Positions 27,419-35,940 of a DNA stretch of 64,000 bases are shown piece by piece (position 1 is the stretch's first letter; each line of letters opens with the position of its first letter). A program made the position numbers and the translations under genes. Under the pieces are notes generated by a model. The model ran no database searches. It had not been told where the DNA came from and saw only the letters and a list, made by a program, of their open reading frames with translations. This DNA is from Bradyrhizobium sp. MOS002 (GTDB lineage: Bacteria > Pseudomonadota > Alphaproteobacteria > Rhizobiales > Xanthobacteraceae): NCBI RefSeq assembly GCF_003020115.1, contig NZ_PYFX01000004.1, positions 62,001 to 126,000 of the forward strand. The letters run 5' to 3'.

Positions 27419-28558
27419 TCAGCCGTAGAGGTACCCGACCGGCTTGCCCTCGGTGCGCAGGGGACGGATGTCCTTCTGCGTGATGATCTGACCAGCGAGG
27501 CCGTCGATCTCGTCGCGTTGCGTCGGCGTCCAGCTGCGGAGGTCGTTCATGCCTTTGAGAAGGCCGAGCCGAAGGACCTGCGTGTTCTCACCGACACCGA
27601 CGAGGCTTGTGGCGTTCTTGCCTGCCGTCACCACGTCTCCGGCCGTGAGCTCAAAGCTCTCGCCAGACTTGTTCCTGAATTCGGCCGTGCCGCGGATCAC
27701 GCGGTAGATCACGACCTCGCCCTTGGCGAAACATGTGGTGTCCGCTGCCGCCGATGTGCTCTTGGGCAAGAGCGATTGGCCGCGCGGATCGGTCGCGATG
27801 ATGTGGCCGGTGACGAGATGGCCGCTCGGGACTTCGATCCCGATATCGCGCACGTAAACCGGCATGGCCGATTTGACCGGGCTGTCGGTGAGAGGCTTGA
27901 ACAGCGCATCCAGCGCCAACGGGTCCTGGAGCCAGAAGCCTGCGTTCGCAGGGCGATCGTGCAGAGAGTGGCTCCAGGCCACCCGTGGCGTCTCGTCTTC
28001 GTTGATCTGATCCGGGCCGACAATAGTCGGGTTTGGAAAGGTCGTCGGATCGGTGATGAAGGCTTCGAGGAATTTGCCGGAATAGCCCATCGAAATCGGA
28101 TCCGGCGCCACCGTTTGTGGTGTCTTCAAATTCTCTTCGGTCGACAGTCCCGACCAGGTGTAGAACAGCTGGCGGTGCACGATCGCGCTTTGCAGCATCA
28201 CCGCGCCGGGGCCAACATTGTAGAAGCGCCCATCATAGTCGAAGGTGAACGCGCCCGAGGTGACCAGTACGAGCTGAAAGCCGCCCGGCGGCAGATGAAG
28301 ATGGAAGTCGGTCGGGCCAGTGTCGGGAAGGTAGATCGGCAGATTGGTCGCGACCTCGTGCAGCAGGAAGGTTTCGTTGTTGGCGTGAAAGCCTTCGTTG
28401 GCGCGATTGTAGAGGGCCTGCGGCCGGTACGTCGCCTCGAACTTCGCATTCCGGTCGCGGTCGATCGCCACAAAATCCTGAGCGTTGAGGCGGAGAGGCG
28501 CGCCGTCCGGACGGGTGAGGCCGGTGATTTTGAGATCGCCGGCGGCATGCACGTTCAT
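27419..28558 (-). CDS. bicupin protein of unknown function
   Basis: The 379-residue cytoplasmic protein has two cupin-like halves. The first is around residues 90-150 (TDFHLHLPPGGFQLVLVTSG, then NVGPGAVMLQSAIVH). The second is around 280-340 (VIYRVIRGTAEFRNKSG, then LTAGDVVTAG). The N-terminal His-x-His could bind metal, but the full cupin motif is degenerate. Resemblance to homogentisate or quercetin dioxygenases is only architectural. The start ATG 28558 has a GGAGAA site just upstream; an upstream ATG at 28750 is not supported. Confidence 0.75.
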   Translation of the reverse strand: MNVHAAGDLKITGLTRPDGAPLRLNAQDFVAIDRDRNAKFEATYRPQALYNRANEGFHANNETFLLHEVATNLPIYLPDTGPTDFHLHLPPGGFQLVLVTSGAFTFDYDGRFYNVGPGAVMLQSAIVHRQLFYTWSGLSTEENLKTPQTVAPDPISMGYSGKFLEAFITDPTTFPNPTIVGPDQINEDETPRVAWSHSLHDRPANAGFWLQDPLALDALFKPLTDSPVKSAMPVYVRDIGIEVPSGHLVTGHIIATDPRGQSLLPKSTSAAADTTCFAKGEVVIYRVIRGTAEFRNKSGESFELTAGDVVTAGKNATSLVGVGENTQVLRLGLLKGMNDLRSWTPTQRDEIDGLAGQIITQKDIRPLRTEGKPVGYLYG

Positions 28559-28891
28559 GGCATTCTCCGATCTGGCCCGCTCACCCTCTCTCGGCGCACG
28601 CATCTTGCCGCTCCAATCGGGAGCGCAGGGGATCAGGACTGATGCTGCCTTGCGAATTTTGGGCCAATCGAGGTGCTGCGCGGTACGGACGCTTTGCGAC
28701 TCGCCGCCACGCGAAGAAAAATTGAGGTTGCACCTGAGGTTAGATGACACGCTTCACCGGCCTGCATGGCCATGTTCGCCCAGTCTGCGAACCTGGCGGC
28801 GAGACGTGTCTTGTCTAATTTGTCGGCATTCTGGCGCGAACGTGCAGCTGCGCCGATCAGGAGAAGTCGGCGGCCGGGTGTCTGAAGCCGT
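28559..28891. other. intergenic region, nothing recognised
   Basis: It lies between the bicupin start and the end of the small zinc-ribbon gene, both on the minus strand. It must hold the bicupin promoter, but I see no match to EcfG, CtrA or clear sigma-70 signals, and no hairpin. Confidence 0.4.
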
Positions 28892-29077
28892 TCATTCGAA
28901 AGATCGACGGACGGTCCGCTCGGGCTTGCCGTACGGGCTGTCAGCCCACTTCGCCATGTCCACTGCACGCGCCTCGATGAGCTCGCACCACAGGCAGCTG
29001 AGCTCCGCGCGCCCTTTGGCCGAGAGCATCGGAATGAGGCCATGGCCACAGCCGGCGCAACATTTGACGCGATTCAT
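28892..29077 (-). CDS. small zinc-ribbon-like protein
   Basis: A 61-residue protein with two Cys pairs, CCAGCGHG near the start and CLWC near the middle, the arrangement of a treble-clef or zinc-ribbon finger. The rest is charged (ARAVDMAKWADSPYGKPER). The ribosome site CGGAGAG stands 6 nt before ATG 29077, which supports a real gene. Its function is unknown. It lies 63 bp downstream of the GCS2-type ligase gene on the same strand. Confidence 0.6.
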   Translation of the reverse strand: MNRVKCCAGCGHGLIPMLSAKGRAELSCLWCELIEARAVDMAKWADSPYGKPERTVRRSFE

Positions 29078-29140
29078 GGTTCTCTCCGCGACCTTCCGCA
29101 TTCAGGAGCGGCATTGTTGCTCCCGAAGCTTGCGCGGGCG

Positions 29141-30367
29141 CTATGAGGGCGCTGCGACGCCAACGGCCGGGGCGCTCGTCCCCGAGATCGTCGAGTCTGC
29201 GATCCAGCGCGACACGGCGGCGATGTCTTCCGCATTGTCGCGGAAGGCACGAAGCTGGAATTCAGCCGAGCTGCCGCGCTCGACGATGGTGCGGCAGTGT
29301 TCGACCTCGGCGGCGCAGTTCAGCGCGGCGGCGTCTTCGGCGATGTCCTCGATCACGCGGGAGAGCAGCTCGGAGATCTCGACCGGCCCGTCCTTGGAGG
29401 CAAAGATGCAATCGGTGCCGTAGCGCTGGGCGCGCCATTTGTTCTCAACCGCAATCGCGCGTTCGACCGCGGTGACCTCTTTCGACAGATGAGGTCGCAG
29501 GTAGAGATAGCGGGTCAGGCAGCGATACAGCGAGGCAATGGCAACGGCGTCGTCGACGAAGGTGCAGGTATCGGGTGCACGCAGCTCAAGGGTCGGGTGC
29601 TTCATCGAGGGGCGCATGGCCCACCAGATGTGACTTTCATCGGGGATCACGCCCGATCGCTGCAACGCGCCGACATAGTCGTCGTAGTCCCGCCTGCTCT
29701 CGAACAATTCGGGCAGGCCGGTGCGCGGCAGCTCGGAATAGGCGGCCAGCCGATAGCCCTTCAGTCCGGTCTTGTGTGAATTCCAGAACGGGGAAGAGGC
29801 CGACAAGGCGATGAACAGCGGCAGATGCGGCAGCATCGCTCGCATCACCGCCATGCGTTTTTCGGGATCGGGCAGCTGGACGTGTACATGCATGCCGCAC
29901 ATCAGGTTGCGGTGGCCGATGCTGCGCAGATCCTCGATCATCTCCTCGTAGCGCGGCTTCGGGCTCGGTTGCGACATGCGCCAGACCGCGGTTGGATGCG
30001 TGCCACATGCCATGATCACGAAGCCGTATTGTGCCGCGACATTCGCGACTTCCCGGCGCAGGAAGCGAAGCTCTTCGCGCGCGTCGTTGACATCCACGTG
30101 AACGTTAGTGGCGACCTCGAGCTGGGACTGCAGCATCTCCCGCATCGCCTGGCCGCCGGTGGACCAGTTCGCCGATTCGAACAGGGCATTTGGAGTTTCG
30201 ATCGCAACGTCCAAGGTTTGCCGATCGGCGAGGAAATATTCCTCCTCGATGCCGAACGAATATTCCGCGGCCTTGCCGCGTCCGCCGGCCGAGCGAATCA
30301 CGAGGTGCTGACTGTCCTCGGAGGAATCGAGCCGCAGCAGCTTCAAGACGTCTGATGCAAATGTCAT
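29141..30367 (-). CDS. carboxylate-amine ligase, glutamate-cysteine ligase 2 (GCS2/YbdK) family
   Basis: The protein has 408 residues. The ATP/Mg-binding entry motif FGIEEEYFLAD is at about 42-52. MACGTHPTAVW and LMCGMHVHVQLPDP are hallmark stretches of the YbdK/GCS2 fold, and PSMKHPTLELRAPDTC follows. The family makes gamma-glutamyl amides such as gamma-glutamylcysteine, but many members have unknown substrates. ATG 30367 is set by the family start; the frame remains open upstream. Its gene begins 19 bp after the stop of the class II amidotransferase gene, forming a two-gene operon behind an EcfG-type promoter. Confidence 0.88.
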   Translation of the reverse strand: MTFASDVLKLLRLDSSEDSQHLVIRSAGGRGKAAEYSFGIEEEYFLADRQTLDVAIETPNALFESANWSTGGQAMREMLQSQLEVATNVHVDVNDAREELRFLRREVANVAAQYGFVIMACGTHPTAVWRMSQPSPKPRYEEMIEDLRSIGHRNLMCGMHVHVQLPDPEKRMAVMRAMLPHLPLFIALSASSPFWNSHKTGLKGYRLAAYSELPRTGLPELFESRRDYDDYVGALQRSGVIPDESHIWWAMRPSMKHPTLELRAPDTCTFVDDAVAIASLYRCLTRYLYLRPHLSKEVTAVERAIAVENKWRAQRYGTDCIFASKDGPVEISELLSRVIEDIAEDAAALNCAAEVEHCRTIVERGSSAEFQLRAFRDNAEDIAAVSRWIADSTISGTSAPAVGVAAPS

Positions 30368-30386
30368 CGTGCCACCCGGCCAAGTA

Positions 30387-31214
30387 TTACCCGCGGGCGA
30401 TAATCCTTCTGATAGGGGCGGGTTCCGCGTCGGACCCACTGGAAATTGCAAGGTCGAACGGAACAATTTTCGCGCTTTCGGACGCACGTGCGACCAGTGC
30501 GTGATTCGGGGGCACTTCCGTCCAGTCCGTTTCCTTGTCGAAAGGCTCGGACACGACGATAACCTCGCCGCCAGCCTCGCGGAAATAGAGCGTATTGGCG
30601 GCATCGTTGACCGCAACCCGGAAGGCATAGAGATCCCGGCCGTTGGCGATGGCGCTGGTGAAGCGTAACCGCTCACGAAGCTCGCCTTCATTGACGAGGC
30701 CGACGAGGGCTCGCAGCACGCGGTGCGTTGCGCCGAGCGGATCGACGTCGAGCCCCGCGCCCATCATGGCGAGAAACACGGCTTCCGAATCGGTCGTGCC
30801 TGTCCGCGAGGGATAATAGGCATCGGGGATCAGCGCCTCGACCTTGCGCCGCAGGCGGTTCCAGCTGCCGACAAAGCCGTTGTGCATGAACATCCACTGG
30901 CCGCAGGCAAAGGGATGACAGTTCTGCCGCGTCACCGCCGTGCCGGTGGCGGCGCGCACATGGGCGAAGAACAAATGCGAGCGCAGATGGCGGCAGAGGT
31001 AGCGGAGATTCTCGTCCGACCAGGCTGGGCGTGTTTCACGATAAAGACCGGGCTCCGGATGCTCGCCGTACCAGCCGAGTCCAAAGCCGTCGCCATTAGA
31101 GCCCGCCGTCGACTGGAGCGAGCGAATGCTTTGCGCGATCAGCGAATGCTCGGGCTCGGTGACGTAGGGTTCGAAAGACGTGGTCTCGCCCCGGTATGCG
31201 ATCCAGCGGCACAT
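30387..31214 (-). CDS. class II glutamine amidotransferase (EgtC/YafJ-like)
   Basis: The 275-residue protein has an N-terminal nucleophile domain. Met-Cys2 (MCRWIAYRG) exposes Cys as the catalytic residue after Met removal. SNGDGFGLGWYG, HVRAATGTAV and MHNGFVGSW are the conserved glutaminase loops. It hydrolyses a gamma-glutamyl amide bond; YafJ- and EgtC-type proteins act on non-glutamine substrates. ATG 31214 is fixed by the Cys2 requirement. It is the first gene of an operon with the GCS2-type ligase, and its promoter matches EcfG perfectly, suggesting a stress-induced gamma-glutamyl pathway. Confidence 0.9.
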   Translation of the reverse strand: MCRWIAYRGETTSFEPYVTEPEHSLIAQSIRSLQSTAGSNGDGFGLGWYGEHPEPGLYRETRPAWSDENLRYLCRHLRSHLFFAHVRAATGTAVTRQNCHPFACGQWMFMHNGFVGSWNRLRRKVEALIPDAYYPSRTGTTDSEAVFLAMMGAGLDVDPLGATHRVLRALVGLVNEGELRERLRFTSAIANGRDLYAFRVAVNDAANTLYFREAGGEVIVVSEPFDKETDWTEVPPNHALVARASESAKIVPFDLAISSGSDAEPAPIRRIIARG

Positions 31215-31250
31215 AGGAATCCTGTCAGGAGATGCTTGCTGAAATGTATC

Positions 31251-31276
31251 AACGAACCTGACAGGACGATGGTTCC
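31251..31276 (-). promoter_or_regulatory. EcfG-type promoter GGAAC-N17-CGTT
   Basis: On the minus strand, GGAAC is at 31276-31272, the spacer is 17 bp and CGTT is at 31254-31251. It lies entirely between the PaiB-like stop (31307) and the amidotransferase start (31214), leaving a leader of about 30 nt. Confidence 0.68.
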
Positions 31277-31306
31277 CGACAGCGAAAGTCGGGAACCAGG
31301 TGGCCA

Positions 31307-31933
31307 CTACACCGGAACCGGAATCAACAGCGCAACCTCGCGATCAGCTGCATTCTCGCTCGCTGCGAGACCTCGTCCGACGCCGACGCGGTCGGCCTCG
31401 GGACGGTTCTGGCTCATTTTGCGCTTGCCTTCAAACCGCACGACTGGAATGCGCACGCCGACGATTCCGCGCAGCTGCGCCGCGATGAAATCGGCGGGGG
31501 CATCCGTAACGGCCCACGGCTTGGCCCGCGATCCTTCGTGCCTGTTCGTGAGCCGCGTTACGACGTCGAGCAGGCGCTCGGGCTGCTGGAAAAATTCGAC
31601 GGGGCCGTAGGCATGCACCGCGACGTAGTTCCAGGTCGGCACGACCTTTTCGGTCTCCTGCTTGGTCGCGTACCAGGATGGCGTCACATAAGCGTCGGGA
31701 CCGCTGAAGATCGCCAGCGCATCTCCGATCGGCGGCAGCTTCCATTGCGGGTTGGCCTTCGCCACATGTCCGTACAGCACGCCAGGCTCGCCTTCGCTCT
31801 CATCGAGAAGGAGCGGCAGCGGCGTGGCGACCGGGCCTTCGGTGGTAGCCGTGACCAGACTGGCGAGGCGGGCGCCGTGGATAGTCGCCCGGATGCTCTC
31901 GATGTCGTCTTTGAAGGCGGGAGGGATGTACAT
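31307..31933 (-). CDS. PaiB-like FMN-binding negative regulator family protein
   Basis: A 208-residue split-barrel protein of the PaiB family: MYIPPAFK at the N-terminus, ASLVTATTEGPVATPLPLLLD, LYGHVAKANPQWK, YVTPSWYATK and VPTWNYVAVHAYG are family motifs. Members bind FMN or haem-like ligands and some repress protease or sporulation genes. An 8-bp inverted repeat lies at its own start, which would fit autoregulation. The MocR-type regulator gene is 75 bp upstream on the same strand. Confidence 0.88.
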   Translation of the reverse strand: MYIPPAFKDDIESIRATIHGARLASLVTATTEGPVATPLPLLLDESEGEPGVLYGHVAKANPQWKLPPIGDALAIFSGPDAYVTPSWYATKQETEKVVPTWNYVAVHAYGPVEFFQQPERLLDVVTRLTNRHEGSRAKPWAVTDAPADFIAAQLRGIVGVRIPVVRFEGKRKMSQNRPEADRVGVGRGLAASENAADREVALLIPVPV

Positions 31934-31936
31934 GGT

Positions 31937-31963
31937 CTATCTCCGGTGTTGGTCTGGAGATAG
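31937..31963. promoter_or_regulatory. inverted repeat just upstream of the PaiB-like gene
   Basis: CTATCTCC, 11 bases, then GGAGATAG, an 8-bp perfect repeat ending 4 bp before the start codon. The same GGAGATAG arm includes the ribosome-site sequence, so pairing in mRNA could also hide it. Confidence 0.4.
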
Positions 31964-32007
31964 CCGGAATCTGGTCTGCAAAAAACTGCCAGTTAGCGTC
32001 TATTTGA

Positions 32008-33480
32008 TCAGTCCAGTTCGGCGACGGCCTGTGCGAGAAGCCTGCAGCCGCGCTCGATCTGTGCGACCTCCAGTGCCGAATAGCCCATGACGAGGCCGAC
32101 CGTCTTCCGCGGTCGACGAGGTCCGACGAACAGTGCCGAGACGGCATAGATGCCAACGCCCTTTGCATGGGCCGCCTTGATCAACGCGTCCTCACGCTTC
32201 TGCGGCAGGTCATCGAACCACGCCACGATGTGCAGGCCGGCGGCCGTGCCCTCGATCCGGACGCGATCCCCGAACCGGCGGCGAAGCGCGTCGAGCAGCG
32301 CCCGCTGGCGTTCGGCGTTGCGCCGACGCACGCGCCTGATGTGGCCGTCATAGGCGCCGCTTTCGAGCATCGACGCGAGAGCGTGCTGTTCGATCAGCGG
32401 CGTGTGCCGGTCCATGATCTGCTTGGCGGCGGCGAACAGGGATCGCAGGGCGGCGGGCGCCACCAGATAGCCGATCCGCAAGGTCGGGGAGAGCGTCTTG
32501 GAGACGGTGCCGAGATAGATCACGTTGCCGCCGCCGTCGAGCGCGTGCAGCGGCGGGATCGGCCTGGTGTCATACCGATACTCGCTGTCGTAATCGTCCT
32601 CGATCACGAAGGCGTCGTTTGCCCTGGCCCAGGCCAGCAATTGGTGCCGGCGTCCGATCGGCATGACGCCGCCGAGCGGATATTGGTGCGACGGCGTGAC
32701 ATAGGCGAGGCGGGCTTCGACGCCATCGAGCCGCGCTGTCTCCAGTCCATCCACGTCAACGGGAATCGGGATCGTCTCGGCGCCCGTCGCCGCAAAAGTA
32801 TGCCGCGCCATCTGATAGCCTGGATCCTCCATCACGAAGCGGTCGCGGGCGTCGAGCAGCAGGCGCGCGCAGATGTCGAGGCCCTGCTGCGAGCCGTTCA
32901 CGACGACGATCTGATCGACCTCACAGCGGACGCTACGCGATCGCCAGAGATAGCCCTGAAGCGCAGTCCGCAGCCGCAGAGCGCCGCAGGGATCGTCATA
33001 AGCCAGCCGCTCGGGCTTGCGGGCCATCGCAGCGGTCACGGCCTTTTTCCATGCCTGCACCGGGAAATCCGACGGCGCGAGCTCGCCATAGCGGAAGTTC
33101 GCGACGAGGCCGCGCGGCGGCTCGGTCCAGCGCGGCGGGTCCTGAAGCAACCGGTCCCCGAAGGCCGACAGCCGCATTTTCCGCGCCGACGGCTGCGACG
33201 CGACGCGCTTGCGTCCCCGTTCGACGACGGCGCGAGCCACACGCGGCCGCGCGCCACGGCGTGTCTCGATGAAGCCTTCGGCGGTGAGCTGTTCGTAGGC
33301 CACGGTGACGGTCGAGCGCGCCACGCCCATCTCACCGGCCAGCGCGCGCGAGGACGGCAGCAAGCCGTCGATCCCGTACACCCGCGTCATGATCTGATCC
33401 CGCAGGGCTTCGTAAATCTGGCGCGCACCCATGCGGTCGGCACGGGGAACGGGTTTGCTCTTCATCTGGATCATCCACAT
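32008..33480 (-). CDS. MocR/PdxR-type GntR regulator with aminotransferase domain
   Basis: The 490-residue protein has an N-terminal GntR winged helix (ARQIYEALRDQIM, LLPSSRALAGEMGVARSTVTVAYEQL at about residues 18-65). It is fused to a class I aminotransferase fold (VVNGSQQGLDICARLL, EDPGYQMARH, the region around EDDYDSEYRYD, and the PLP Lys in LGTVSKTLSPTLRIGY). Such proteins sense PLP or amino acids and regulate vitamin B6, GABA or taurine genes. The target is unknown here; the PaiB-like gene downstream is a candidate. ATG 33480 is one of three nearby starts (33474 and 33465 also fit). Confidence 0.9.
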   Translation of the reverse strand: MWMIQMKSKPVPRADRMGARQIYEALRDQIMTRVYGIDGLLPSSRALAGEMGVARSTVTVAYEQLTAEGFIETRRGARPRVARAVVERGRKRVASQPSARKMRLSAFGDRLLQDPPRWTEPPRGLVANFRYGELAPSDFPVQAWKKAVTAAMARKPERLAYDDPCGALRLRTALQGYLWRSRSVRCEVDQIVVVNGSQQGLDICARLLLDARDRFVMEDPGYQMARHTFAATGAETIPIPVDVDGLETARLDGVEARLAYVTPSHQYPLGGVMPIGRRHQLLAWARANDAFVIEDDYDSEYRYDTRPIPPLHALDGGGNVIYLGTVSKTLSPTLRIGYLVAPAALRSLFAAAKQIMDRHTPLIEQHALASMLESGAYDGHIRRVRRRNAERQRALLDALRRRFGDRVRIEGTAAGLHIVAWFDDLPQKREDALIKAAHAKGVGIYAVSALFVGPRRPRKTVGLVMGYSALEVAQIERGCRLLAQAVAELD

Positions 33481-33643
33481 TGCACGCTGGCATTCGCCCG
33501 AGCGGACGATGTCGGAAGTGGTTCTAATCCCGTTCGCCGATCGTTTCGAGTAAGCCTTGCCGTAGGGATGAAATGCTGCTTGCGGCCCTGGTCTCACAGC
33601 GCCCTGAGGCCGGCGCACTGTCTCGCATCATGAGTCTCCACTT

Positions 33644-35392
33644 TCACAGATCAATCACGACATCGCTTTGGGGCCGTGAGCAGCAGATCAGGACGTTGCC
33701 GTCCGCCGGTGGATCGAGGGGATCCGGCGCATAATTGACCGCCCCCGCGATCAGCCCGCTCTCGCAATTGTGGCAGACGCCGGTCCGGCACGACCAGCGC
33801 ACGGGAACGTCGCACGCCTCGGCCAGCTCCAGCAGGCTGGCATAGGATGGTCCCCAGCAGACATTGAGGCCACTGCGGGTGAACGAAACCATCGGTCCGG
33901 GGCCGGGGGCGCCGACCGGCGCATGCGCGCGCGTCGGAGGCGCAGCAGCGATGCCCGGTGTCAGCGATGGCTTGCTGCCGAACAGCTCGGTGTGGATGCG
34001 ATCGGGCGGGACGCCCAATGCAGCGAGGCCGGCGGCGAGATCGCTCATGAAGGCGGCGGGGCCGCAGAGATAGAAATCACCGTCACGCGGTACATCGAGC
34101 TGTTCGAGCAGGCGCCGGTCCAGATGTCCGGCGGTGTCGAAATCGACGCCGAGACGATCGGCCGGATCAGGCACGCTGAAGCAGACGTGGCTGTGATGGT
34201 GAGCGAGCCCCGCCAACAGCCCGCGCGCCTCGGCGGCGAACGGATGCTCGCGGCCGTTGCGGGTGCCGTGCAGCCACCAGACGTCTTGCGTTGCGCCTTG
34301 CGCAGCGAGCGCGTGGAGCATGGCGAGCACCGGGGTGACGCCGATGCCCGCGCTTAGCAGGACGACGGGCCTGGCCGCCGGTCGTAGCGTGAAACTGCCG
34401 CGTGGCGCGCCGAGCTCGATGACGTTGCCAGTCTTGAGCTCATCGGCGACATAGACGCTGGCCGCGCCGTGCGTCTCCCGCTTGATGCTGATGCGGTAGG
34501 ACGCGGCGTCGGTGCGGCGCGACAGCGAATAGCTGCGCGTCATCGCAGACGGGCCGAGCCGTACGACCACGAACTGACCGGGCAGGGCGGCCGCTGCGGG
34601 CTGTCCATCGGCGGGTTCGAGGATCAGCGACGTCACGTTGCCGCTTTCCGCGATCTTGCGCGTCACGCGAAAGGAGCGGAATCCGCGCCAGGCGGGAGCT
34701 GGGCTCGCCGACGGTCCAAGCCCGGCGTTTCCCGCGGTCTTGTTGTCCTTCTGCTGCTCGAGCAGCGCCTCGAAGGATCGCTGCCAGCCGCGGCTCAGCG
34801 CCGGAATTCGCAGCGCGCGCTCAAGGCGGTCGCGCGGATGCGGCGGCATGTAGAGCAGCGCATTGATCTCGAACACGCTCATACGCTCGGGCCCGGCTGC
34901 GACCTGATTGATCTCGTCACCGGCCTCGACGTCGCCCTCCTCGATCACACGGAAATAGAATCCGGGCCGGCCGTGCCTGACGAGCAGGGCCGCCATGTCC
35001 GGCTCGTCCATGCGAATGCCGAGCCGGTAGCAGGTGACGCGCGGCTGCGTCACTTCGAACAGGGCAGAGCCGATCCTGTAGCGGTCTCCGATGCACACGT
35101 TGGTGTCGGCGAGGCCCTCGACCGTAAAGTTTTCACCGAATTGGCCATGGACGAGGTTCGATCGACCGAGATGCTCCTGCCAGTATCGATAGGATTCGTC
35201 CTGATAGACGAATACGGCACGATGTTCGCCGCCATGACCGGCCGTATCGCCCTGGCCGTCGCCATCGATGTTGAGCCGGCGCACCCTGCGCGGACCTGTG
35301 ACCTGTGCCTTCCAGATGCCGGTGTGGATGGTCCGGCCCTGCCAGGCGACGTCGCGCGGCAGGCCGACATTGACCGAAAGCAGACGTGCCAT
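33644..35392 (-). CDS. MOSC - ferredoxin reductase - [2Fe-2S] ferredoxin fusion protein
   Basis: A cytoplasmic protein of 582 residues in three parts. Residues 1-165 are a MOSC domain (GENFTVEGL, with the conserved Cys121 in PRVTCYRLG). Residues about 235-475 are a flavin reductase with RSYSLS (286-291), GIGVTPVLAML (349-359) and YLCGPAAFM (441-449). Residues 500-582 are a plant-type ferredoxin with Cys535, Cys540, Cys543 and Cys570 or Cys571. MOSC domains handle sulfur bound to molybdenum cofactor or reduce N-hydroxylated compounds (YiiM type). The fusion suggests a self-contained NAD(P)H-driven MOSC reductase. The substrate is unknown. Confidence 0.9.
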   Translation of the reverse strand: MARLLSVNVGLPRDVAWQGRTIHTGIWKAQVTGPRRVRRLNIDGDGQGDTAGHGGEHRAVFVYQDESYRYWQEHLGRSNLVHGQFGENFTVEGLADTNVCIGDRYRIGSALFEVTQPRVTCYRLGIRMDEPDMAALLVRHGRPGFYFRVIEEGDVEAGDEINQVAAGPERMSVFEINALLYMPPHPRDRLERALRIPALSRGWQRSFEALLEQQKDNKTAGNAGLGPSASPAPAWRGFRSFRVTRKIAESGNVTSLILEPADGQPAAAALPGQFVVVRLGPSAMTRSYSLSRRTDAASYRISIKRETHGAASVYVADELKTGNVIELGAPRGSFTLRPAARPVVLLSAGIGVTPVLAMLHALAAQGATQDVWWLHGTRNGREHPFAAEARGLLAGLAHHHSHVCFSVPDPADRLGVDFDTAGHLDRRLLEQLDVPRDGDFYLCGPAAFMSDLAAGLAALGVPPDRIHTELFGSKPSLTPGIAAAPPTRAHAPVGAPGPGPMVSFTRSGLNVCWGPSYASLLELAEACDVPVRWSCRTGVCHNCESGLIAGAVNYAPDPLDPPADGNVLICCSRPQSDVVIDL

Positions 35393-35559
35393 TGCGTGTT
35401 CCCAATCTCTCTGCGCGGCTCTGCAACATCTTGCATCCGGAGGGCGTTTTTGGCTCGTTAGTCGTTGTTAGAGGTTGCGAGCAAGTCTTGTCACCGGCGG
35501 CCTGCACGCCGATCTGAAATGGCGTAACGAGAACGCAGTCGGGAACACGGGAGATCACG

Positions 35560-35940
35560 ATGGATGATCAGGGCAAGCTGGCCGCGCTCCAGCGCCATTG
35601 GGACGCTTCGGATGCGAACGATTTCGAGGCCGAGCACGACATCTATCGCGAGGACGCGGTGCTCGACTATCCGCAATCCGGCGAGCGCCTCCGCGGTCGC
35701 AGCAACATCCAGCAGAGCCGGTTCGTGCAGCCGAACAAGAAGCGCTTCACGGTTCGGCGAATCGTCGGCGGCAACGATCTCTGGGTGAGCGAATTCGTGC
35801 TGACCTATGACGGGGTGCCGTCTTACGTGGTGAGCATCATGGAATTCCGCGACGGCCTGGTGGCGCACGAGACGCAGTATTTCGGCGACAAGTTCGAGCC
35901 GTCGCCCTCGCGGGCGCATCTTGTCGAGCGGGTGGGGTAA
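35560..35940 (+). CDS. SnoaL-like / NTF2-fold protein
   Basis: The 126-residue single-domain protein has the NTF2 cone-fold pattern: ALQRHWDASDANDFEAEHDIYREDAVLDYPQSGERLRGRSNIQ at its N-terminus, then mixed beta strands ending EFRDGLVAHETQYF. The family includes ketosteroid isomerase-like enzymes and binding proteins; no catalytic pair can be assigned. ATG 35560 follows GGGAGATCACG. It is divergent from the MOSC fusion gene. Confidence 0.82.
   Translation: MDDQGKLAALQRHWDASDANDFEAEHDIYREDAVLDYPQSGERLRGRSNIQQSRFVQPNKKRFTVRRIVGGNDLWVSEFVLTYDGVPSYVVSIMEFRDGLVAHETQYFGDKFEPSPSRAHLVERVG

Noticed and set aside
29141-31214. Ergothioneine (egt) operon
   Set aside because: The two enzymes resemble EgtA and EgtC only at family level, and no egtB or egtD gene is in the window.
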